From assembly GCF_001898575.1 (NCBI RefSeq), contig NZ_MKUD01000031.1:1035-65034 (forward strand): DNA of 64,000 bases. Direction: 5' to 3'. The notes beneath the pieces are model-generated. The model searched no databases, had not been told where the DNA came from, and saw only the letters and a list, made by a program, of their open reading frames with translations. Shown here one piece after another: positions 57,445-64,000 of the stretch (its first letter is position 1; each line of letters begins with the position of its first letter). The DNA is from Spirosoma sp. 48-14 (GTDB lineage: Bacteria > Bacteroidota > Bacteroidia > Cytophagales > Spirosomataceae). A program made the position numbers and the translations under genes.

Positions 57445-58385
57445 GGTTTTAATACTGTCATTTCGACCCGGCGGTTAAGCTTCCGTGTCGCTTCTGAATT
57501 GTTGCTGGCAATGGGACGCGTTGGTCCAAAGCCACGGGTGGTAATCCGATTGGCTGCAACGCCGTTCTTCACCAGATAGTCCTTCACTACATCGACACGC
57601 TGCTTGGAAAGGCGGAGGTTCTCATCGAAATCGCCCTGATTGTCGGTATGGCCCGCCAGTTCGATTTCGGCGGTAGGATGTTCCTGCATGAACCCCAGAA
57701 GCTGATCTAAAGTTGGCTGGGCTTCGGGCAGGAGTTCGGCTTTGCTCTGGACAAATTGAAGGGCTTTAAGCTGAGTCGTTGTTCCAGCGGCAGCAACCAG
57801 TGGAGGAGGGGTATAAACTACTTTGGCATCCAGCGTTTTGGGAGGAGTTATACGCGAACGATCAGCGGTTGTACTGTTGCTGGCTGCTGGTTGCTCCGAA
57901 ATGGGGGGCGTGGTCGCTGGAGTTTTTACAGGAGGTACCGTAACCGTTGAGGTGGTTGTATGAACAGGGGGAGGGTTGTTGGGTCTGACAGGATTTGAGC
58001 TTGCGCGATAAAGTAACGTTGGGTTCCTGGATCGATCCATGCTAGTGGCTGTTGGCGAAGAGAAATAAAGCTGTTCGTCAAGCGTACTATAGCCTTCTGC
58101 TTTTGCCGTAAAAATGTACGATTGCTTTGGATCAAGCTTGAGTTGATAGGCACCCTGAGTATTGGTGGTCTGTTGGTCCCGAATGGCTCCAGCCTGATTT
58201 TTGGCGATGACCGTAGCTCCAGCAATAGGTACTTTGGTCTGACCATCCAGAACAAATCCCTGAACAACAGCAGAACCATTCGTGGGAGCTACCTGATGGG
58301 TAGGTGTGGTTTGGGCCCATACGACAGATGCCATGCTGCTACTGAAGATACACCCGGCAATTACTATATATTGAAAACACATCAT
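57441..58385 (-). CDS. OmpA-family protein with N-terminal carboxypeptidase-regulatory-like domain
   Basis: VVQGFVLDGQTKVPIAGATVIAKN; OmpA motif IELAGHTDNQGDFDENLRLSKQRVDVVKDYLVKNGV. Confidence 0.9.
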   Translation of the reverse strand: MMCFQYIVIAGCIFSSSMASVVWAQTTPTHQVAPTNGSAVVQGFVLDGQTKVPIAGATVIAKNQAGAIRDQQTTNTQGAYQLKLDPKQSYIFTAKAEGYSTLDEQLYFSSPTATSMDRSRNPTLLYRASSNPVRPNNPPPVHTTTSTVTVPPVKTPATTPPISEQPAASNSTTADRSRITPPKTLDAKVVYTPPPLVAAAGTTTQLKALQFVQSKAELLPEAQPTLDQLLGFMQEHPTAEIELAGHTDNQGDFDENLRLSKQRVDVVKDYLVKNGVAANRITTRGFGPTRPIASNNSEATRKLNRRVEMTVLKP

Positions 58386-58588
58386 GGTTTAAAGGCAACG
58401 TTGAAACGTCCCTCAAAAGTACGTTAAATGCCTAAGAAATGGGCTATCGGCTATGTTCTGTTGGTCTGTTTTAAGAGTAGTTTTTGGGGTGAAAAATTGC
58501 TATTTAAATAACTGATTATCAATGGTTTAATTATTGAAAATAATGATACGAAAATGAACGGGAAAAAGTCTTTTTTCGTTACTATTGT

Positions 58589-59671
58589 ATGACACAGAAA
58601 ACCAACGCAACGATGCATTCCCCGAACGCTCAGGCATCCCTTACACCCGCTTCAACGGGCAATTTGCCGCTCGACGATAGCTGGCGGAAATCTATTCCAG
58701 CGCAAGTGTTTCTGAACCATTTTTTCTCGATGGATTATCATATTCATCACCAGAACGACCTCTTCGACCTCGCTAAATTTCCCATTTTTCAGCAGTTTTA
58801 TGGGCGCGTGACGGACGAGAGCCGGAAAGCTTTGGAAAAACTATTACTCAATAGCTGGAGTGCCGAATACGCCTTGCGGATTACGCCAGTTGTTAACGAC
58901 GAACAGTATCTGCAAAGCTCCCTGCACTGGACATTTCCTCAGGCCTATTACAGTGCGTTGTTTAGCGCACGGGCGTTTCTGGCCGTTCAGGGCATCAATG
59001 TGAGCAATGAAGAGTTAATTCGGAAGCGGATTGGAAACATGGTCGTACGTGGCTATTACCCCGCTTCGATTGGTTATTACGCCCTTGGGCCAATCAATAA
59101 CTACCGTATTCAACGGCTACCAATGGCCAAACGGTTTAGTGTAGCGGCTAAATCGGACCTGCTGCTGCCTTCGCGCGAAGGGTCTGTTCAGGCCGAACTG
59201 GCACAGTTTCTGAAAACCACGCGGGATCAACGGGTGAAAGCCTTGCGCAACGCGATTCAGAATAACCCGAAAACAGCGCTACGAAGCCCCAAAACGGGGG
59301 AGATTTTACAGAAATTTAGTGTGGAGCAATACAAGCAACTAGCCAAGCAGATTGGTTACACCACCTATTTCGACATGCTGAGCCGTCTACGTATTTCGTC
59401 GACCAATCGGGAAATCGAACGGTTTGTCGATTCGGAAATTGATGTGAAGCTGTTTCATCAGAGTCTGGTCAATATTGTTGCCCATGTGAACTCCGTCCAT
59501 GAAGCGTACATTGCGAAAGCGCTGGGTATGCAGGCCTATCGTCAATTAGTGGCTAAGTTACCTTCCTATTTGCAGGAGAGTTTCGTACGCGAACGAATGA
59601 ACACCATCATTGCGCCCATGCTAAGTGCCCCGGCTTCGGAGCACGATTCATTTCTGCGCATGGCCGCCTAA
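58589..59671 (+). CDS. Hypothetical protein (360 aa)
   Basis: Long ORF; HEPN-like feel around FPQAYYSALFSARAFLAVQG, unproven. Confidence 0.6.
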   Translation: MTQKTNATMHSPNAQASLTPASTGNLPLDDSWRKSIPAQVFLNHFFSMDYHIHHQNDLFDLAKFPIFQQFYGRVTDESRKALEKLLLNSWSAEYALRITPVVNDEQYLQSSLHWTFPQAYYSALFSARAFLAVQGINVSNEELIRKRIGNMVVRGYYPASIGYYALGPINNYRIQRLPMAKRFSVAAKSDLLLPSREGSVQAELAQFLKTTRDQRVKALRNAIQNNPKTALRSPKTGEILQKFSVEQYKQLAKQIGYTTYFDMLSRLRISSTNREIERFVDSEIDVKLFHQSLVNIVAHVNSVHEAYIAKALGMQAYRQLVAKLPSYLQESFVRERMNTIIAPMLSAPASEHDSFLRMAA

Positions 59672-59807
59672 AAAAGAATAGAAATAGTCAGGTATAGACA
59701 GGATTGCTTAGTCATGGCAATCCATAAATTGAAACCCCGGTCGACAGTTTGCTGGCTGGGGTTTTGTTGTAAATAAGGGCTTTCAAGGGCACTGATCCGA
59801 AAGAAGT

Positions 59808-62618
59808 TCAGAGCAGCTTTGTATTGTCCCGTTTATTGGGCTCCAGCCATGCACCTAACGGGTCAATAACGACCTTTCGGGCATTGGGCAGCGGAGGAAG
59901 GGCTATGAACCGCTCATCGGGATTGGGGTGGGCCAATTGTCGATACACTTCGTGGCCCGCTTCATCCAGAACGACCAGGGGAATATAATCATTGATCGGT
60001 ATCGGCTGGCGACGTCCATTGGGTTCTTCCCGCCATTTGCTGGTAAGAATTTCGACAGTCAGGCCGTTGGGTAAGTTCGCTACATGGCCTACTTTAAAAT
60101 CGAACGCTAAAGGTTCACTCAGGTACGTTTTCAGGTATTTTAATTGGTCGGGTAATTGGTTTGATAACTCCTGAGCAAAGGCGACCGCTGTTGCTGAAGA
60201 TGGCTCCTGAATTGCTTTCTGATAAAACTGGCCAATCGTAAGGCTGAGTGGCCGGGAGCCCCAGATTTGTTCAATGCTGGTTAAAGCCAGCGCGGCCCGT
60301 CCGCGTTCAACGGCATCGTTTCCATTCGATTGTAAACTTGAGGTCGCCTGCTGGCGGTTGCGTTGCCGACTGTTGGCGTACCACATGGCCCGTTGCGCAA
60401 GTCGATCCCGAAGCCGTTCGGAACCATACTGTTTGGCGACGGTTTGCAGGGCCAGGTATTCGGGCAGGCTTTGTTTAAGGAAGCCTGCTCCTGGTTGGCT
60501 AACGGGATGTAAGCGATGGACGAGCCACTGTTTAAATACCTCCCGCGAAACCAGGTAATCGATATAATCGAGTTGCGTAGGCTTTCGGTAATCGGCTGTC
60601 CAGCCCTGATTTTCGGCTATCCGAATTTCTCCCGGTCGCGACCCTACTTCAGTCGTCCCCAATGGCGTTTCCGTAATCTGTAGTTGCGAATAGGGGTAAG
60701 GACCAAAAATCTGTTCGCCATTCCGAAGAGCGTTTCTGACTGAGCGCAACATATGCTGGGTCAGGTAAGCATGGTGATGGCGTAATCGAATTTGTACAGG
60801 TCTGCCCGATACTGATGAAAAAGTAGTTGACTGAGTAGCAAGATGAGTTGATTGGTTATCACCAAGGGATGGTGACTGGTGCTTTAGTTGCCAGACCGAC
60901 AGGCACAGAAAAACGCATAAAGTACCAAATGCAACGTTGTATGGAGCCTGAAATCCAGCGGACCATTGTCGGATGCGGTCGGGGAATGAGCCCGCTACGC
61001 CCCGGTTCCAGGTGAGAAAAAACGTAGTGATAAACAGCCCGGCGACACTCCACCAGACTCTATGCATAACTGGACGAAGCTGCGAATTAGCGCCATAACC
61101 TATCAGATCAGAATAGGTCGTTGAGCCGGGTAAAAAACTGTATGCGTAAACGAGTTGTCCATTTGCATGGAACTGGTAGCTACTAAACAGAGCCGCAAAA
61201 ATCAGTAGATTAATTAGGTGACTCAATAGCCGATTATTCACCAGAACAGCGATCAGCGCACCAAGCGCTATCAACTGGCAATAGCGCAGAAATCCGTCCA
61301 TGAGCAGGTCGTCGGTATATTGCATCCAGTCGATGTCATAGAAATGACTGGCTAGTTGCACCGCAACACCTGTCAGGAAGAGCACGAGCGTTAGAAAAGC
61401 GGCAATACCGATCATCGCCAGGAGCTTGGCGGCCAGGAAAACAAAATTTGGTTGAGGCAGTGCATCATGAATGGGCCAGAACCCGACGGTCCGTTCGGAG
61501 AAAATCAACTCACCAGTCATAACCAGTAAGAATAGGCCAATGAATACCCCCATGGATAGTCGTAAGGCGGTCATCTGTGAGGTAATGGGTAGTGTCGGAA
61601 AATTCTGCTGACCTGACAGAACGGTGACAGACAGAATGGATAGCAGCACCAGCAATCCAAGGGTAATGAAAAAGATGGGCTGACGGGCTAGATTCCGCAA
61701 TTCAAGTTTAGCCAGGTGGAGAATGGTGGGCCCGACAAATCGCGCCCCGAATTCTAATCGAATCGTGGTTGGCAGGTCGTTCGGCTGGTGTTGATTGACA
61801 GGCTGTGTTTCTTTCTGTTTAGTATCGGGTTGCTTTGCTGTGAAGTAATCGAACGAAAACCGTTGCTCGGCATAGGCTAGTAACCCTAGCGCCAGGCCCA
61901 GCCATAGCATCCGGTTAATGAGAAACAGGTCTGAAAAAACAAGAAATCCTGCTGGCTGTTCGCTGAATGTCATCGATTCGACCGATTCCCGCGCCATACC
62001 CACGCCAAATGGGTCCAGCAAATGCCCTAAATCAGACTCTCCTATAATGTTTTGGCCTGATTCAGTCAGTAAAAAATAAAGAACGACTAAAAACAGACTG
62101 ACATACGCTCCCCGCATGCTCCTCAGGAAAACAGTGAAGGCAAAGGGTAAACTCACGGCTATCAGGAGGTTCTGGGCCACTAGCCGAACGAAGCCATCGA
62201 GCAGAGCTAGCCAAACATCTGGACCATTCAGGTTATAGAAAGATAGAAAAAGCAGAATACCGAGTGGATAAAACAGGGCAAGCAGCAGCACCGTGGCAAA
62301 CGTACCCAGAAACCGCCCGGCAAAATAGATGCGTGGGGTGATGGGCAGCGTGAACAGATAGGCCGTTGTTCGATAGTCGAGGTCTTTTGTAAGCGACTGT
62401 CCCGCCAGCAGCGTCGCAATCACGGCCAGCATTACACCCAGCGAGGACAAAATCAGGTAGACGACCTGAGTAGTGTCCATATAGGCATATACAGTGGTGA
62501 ACTGATTGGAGTACCAGATTCCCTGGCCTAGCGCCATCAGGACGTACAGGTAAAATGTCGGCTGTCGTAACTGATAACGCAGCTCAAACTGGGCAATAGT
62601 AAGGAGTGGATTGATCAT
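59808..62618 (-). CDS. ABC-2-type permease fused to degenerate M1-aminopeptidase-like domain
   Basis: Two membrane blocks; C-terminal region with REVFKQW and KQSLPEYLA where M1 enzymes have HExxHxW and E-x-x-x-E-Y. Confidence 0.8.
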   Translation of the reverse strand: MINPLLTIAQFELRYQLRQPTFYLYVLMALGQGIWYSNQFTTVYAYMDTTQVVYLILSSLGVMLAVIATLLAGQSLTKDLDYRTTAYLFTLPITPRIYFAGRFLGTFATVLLLALFYPLGILLFLSFYNLNGPDVWLALLDGFVRLVAQNLLIAVSLPFAFTVFLRSMRGAYVSLFLVVLYFLLTESGQNIIGESDLGHLLDPFGVGMARESVESMTFSEQPAGFLVFSDLFLINRMLWLGLALGLLAYAEQRFSFDYFTAKQPDTKQKETQPVNQHQPNDLPTTIRLEFGARFVGPTILHLAKLELRNLARQPIFFITLGLLVLLSILSVTVLSGQQNFPTLPITSQMTALRLSMGVFIGLFLLVMTGELIFSERTVGFWPIHDALPQPNFVFLAAKLLAMIGIAAFLTLVLFLTGVAVQLASHFYDIDWMQYTDDLLMDGFLRYCQLIALGALIAVLVNNRLLSHLINLLIFAALFSSYQFHANGQLVYAYSFLPGSTTYSDLIGYGANSQLRPVMHRVWWSVAGLFITTFFLTWNRGVAGSFPDRIRQWSAGFQAPYNVAFGTLCVFLCLSVWQLKHQSPSLGDNQSTHLATQSTTFSSVSGRPVQIRLRHHHAYLTQHMLRSVRNALRNGEQIFGPYPYSQLQITETPLGTTEVGSRPGEIRIAENQGWTADYRKPTQLDYIDYLVSREVFKQWLVHRLHPVSQPGAGFLKQSLPEYLALQTVAKQYGSERLRDRLAQRAMWYANSRQRNRQQATSSLQSNGNDAVERGRAALALTSIEQIWGSRPLSLTIGQFYQKAIQEPSSATAVAFAQELSNQLPDQLKYLKTYLSEPLAFDFKVGHVANLPNGLTVEILTSKWREEPNGRRQPIPINDYIPLVVLDEAGHEVYRQLAHPNPDERFIALPPLPNARKVVIDPLGAWLEPNKRDNTKLL

Positions 62619-62690
62619 ACCCCCAAGATACGAAATCCAGGCATTTTGTCAGTACATAAGAGATTATTGTGTATTAATGCTGATTCCTGC

Positions 62691-63752
62691 CTATACCCGT
62701 ACCAGTTCGGCCAACCCTATGCCCGAGTCGGCAGCTCCGTAATACATCCAGATACGCCCGGAATCGGGCCATTGAATCCAGCCGTTGGAGAACACAACAT
62801 TAGGAAAGAAGCCTTCCCGCTCCCATGGATGTTCGGGGGTAAGCAAAGGGAGATTGGAGCGATCGAGTACCCGCGCGGGATCGTCTTTATCCAGCAGGGC
62901 GAGTGCCAGCGAATACGAGTGAGTGGCGTCGGCTCCGTGATAACAGACCAACCAGCCCTCCTCGGTGAGTATTGGTTCAGGCCCGGCTCCGATTTTGCCG
63001 CCTTCCCAGCTAAAGGGATGACCCAGTGGATCGGTGTCAATATGCCCACGCCCACCAAACAGAAAGCGATGATTGCCCCAGTGGATACTATCGTCCGATT
63101 CGGCTAGCCAGATCGACGGTTTCCCAATTTCCGAAACCATGGGCCGGTGCAGCAGCATGTACTTCCCGTTGATCCGTTGGGGGAACAGGGCCACATCTTT
63201 GTTGGGCGGGGGGAGGATCATTCCGATGCGTTCTACGTGCACAAAATCGGTGGTGACGGCCAAGCCCACACCCGGCCCATGCTCGGATACGGCTGTATAG
63301 GTGATCCAGTATTTTCCCTCCAGAAACGTAATGCGGGCATCTTCAATACCAAAAGCTTCGTCCAGGCGGGCCGGGAATAAAAAGGGTTTGTCCTCGATCT
63401 GAAAGTGAATTCCATCCCGACTGCGGGCCAGTCGCAAATGGCTCATGGACGTTAAATAGACTTTTCCATTCAGCGAAAGCAAGCGTGGGTCGTAAGGTTC
63501 GCTGGGTTCCGGAAATTGTTTGACCAACAGCGTAGGAACGCCATTTACTATGTCGATGAGCGGAATGCGAATAAAGCCTGGTTCGGCTTTTGGCGCTTCG
63601 GCCACACGTACTAGAAGAATAACTTCGTCGTTGAAGAGGCAGGCTGCCGGATTAAAGGCGCCCAGAACGTCGAATCCCTCAACGCTTGGTTTGACATCCT
63701 GGGTTTGCAGAATAGGCTGATCAGACAACCGTCGGAGTTGGTAATTCTTCAT
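62691..63752 (-). CDS. GH130-family glycoside phosphorylase/hydrolase
   Basis: FNPAACLFNDEVILLVRVAEA, YDPRLLSLNGKVYLTSMSHLRLARSRDGIHF, FGIEDARITFLEGKYWITYTAVS, KDVALFPQRINGKYMLLHRP. Start placed at MKNYQLRR. Confidence 0.88.
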   Translation of the reverse strand: MKNYQLRRLSDQPILQTQDVKPSVEGFDVLGAFNPAACLFNDEVILLVRVAEAPKAEPGFIRIPLIDIVNGVPTLLVKQFPEPSEPYDPRLLSLNGKVYLTSMSHLRLARSRDGIHFQIEDKPFLFPARLDEAFGIEDARITFLEGKYWITYTAVSEHGPGVGLAVTTDFVHVERIGMILPPPNKDVALFPQRINGKYMLLHRPMVSEIGKPSIWLAESDDSIHWGNHRFLFGGRGHIDTDPLGHPFSWEGGKIGAGPEPILTEEGWLVCYHGADATHSYSLALALLDKDDPARVLDRSNLPLLTPEHPWEREGFFPNVVFSNGWIQWPDSGRIWMYYGAADSGIGLAELVRV

Positions 63753-63931
63753 TCGCTGAGTCAAAAAGCTTTTTTTTTCCGGTTGATGCAACAATTGTGG
63801 CACTATTATGCATAAACTTGATAGCAGGCTTGTAGTTTTGAGCTTTTATTGAATAAGTTTGAGCGCTGGCTAAACCTTCCGGGAAAGAGCCGCGTTATGT
63901 CGAGTGAACCAACATTTATCCTTTATTGACC

Positions 63932-64000
63932 ATGATTTACCAGCCAACGTTTGATCAGGATGAAGACGTGCTGATGTTGAACCCTGATCCCAAATTTGCT
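63932..64000 (+). CDS. Start of a CDS truncated by window end (MIYQPTFDQDEDVLMLNPDPKFA...)
   Basis: ATG at 63932 with open frame to the window end. Confidence 0.45.
   Translation, partial: MIYQPTFDQDEDVLMLNPDPKFA

Overview
This window looks like a Bacteroidota chromosome segment (Cytophagales/Spirosoma-like, judged from T9SS signals, SusC/SusD and gene style; no database was available). (1) 1-13.9 kb: tandem cluster of very large secreted/surface repeat proteins (Ig-like, CARDB/DUF11-like repeats) sharing a recurrent N-terminal beta-rich module. Two end in tandem dockerin/EF-hand-like modules, one in a T9SS type A tail and one in a type B tail. (2) 14-23.9 kb: AT-richer accessory region with an orphan ECF sigma factor, a perfect 58-bp palindrome, an IS remnant, a lodB-lodA-like quinoprotein oxidase pair and several decayed ORFs, including a DUF4242-like gene split by one amber codon. 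(3) 23.9-34 kb: YadA-head-like repeat protein, truncated NUC1 nuclease, tRNA-Arg(ACG), enoyl-CoA hydratase, rpoN, nicotinate phosphoribosyltransferase and a two-component pair. (4) 34-47.3 kb: candidate phosphonate/organophosphate utilisation locus combining a PhnX-like HAD, a TIGR03364-like FAD oxidoreductase, SusC/SusD, metallophosphoesterase, PhnZ-like HD oxygenase, YncE-phosphoesterase fusion and a DUF5690-like transporter. (5) 47.4-64 kb: nadE, a Septu-like (PtuA/PtuB) defence pair, SNF2 helicase plus partner, EamA transporter, OmpA-like protein, ABC-2 permease fused to an apparently dead M1 peptidase domain, and GH130. Most antisense ORFs in the supplied track are spurious. All family calls come from motif recognition by eye.
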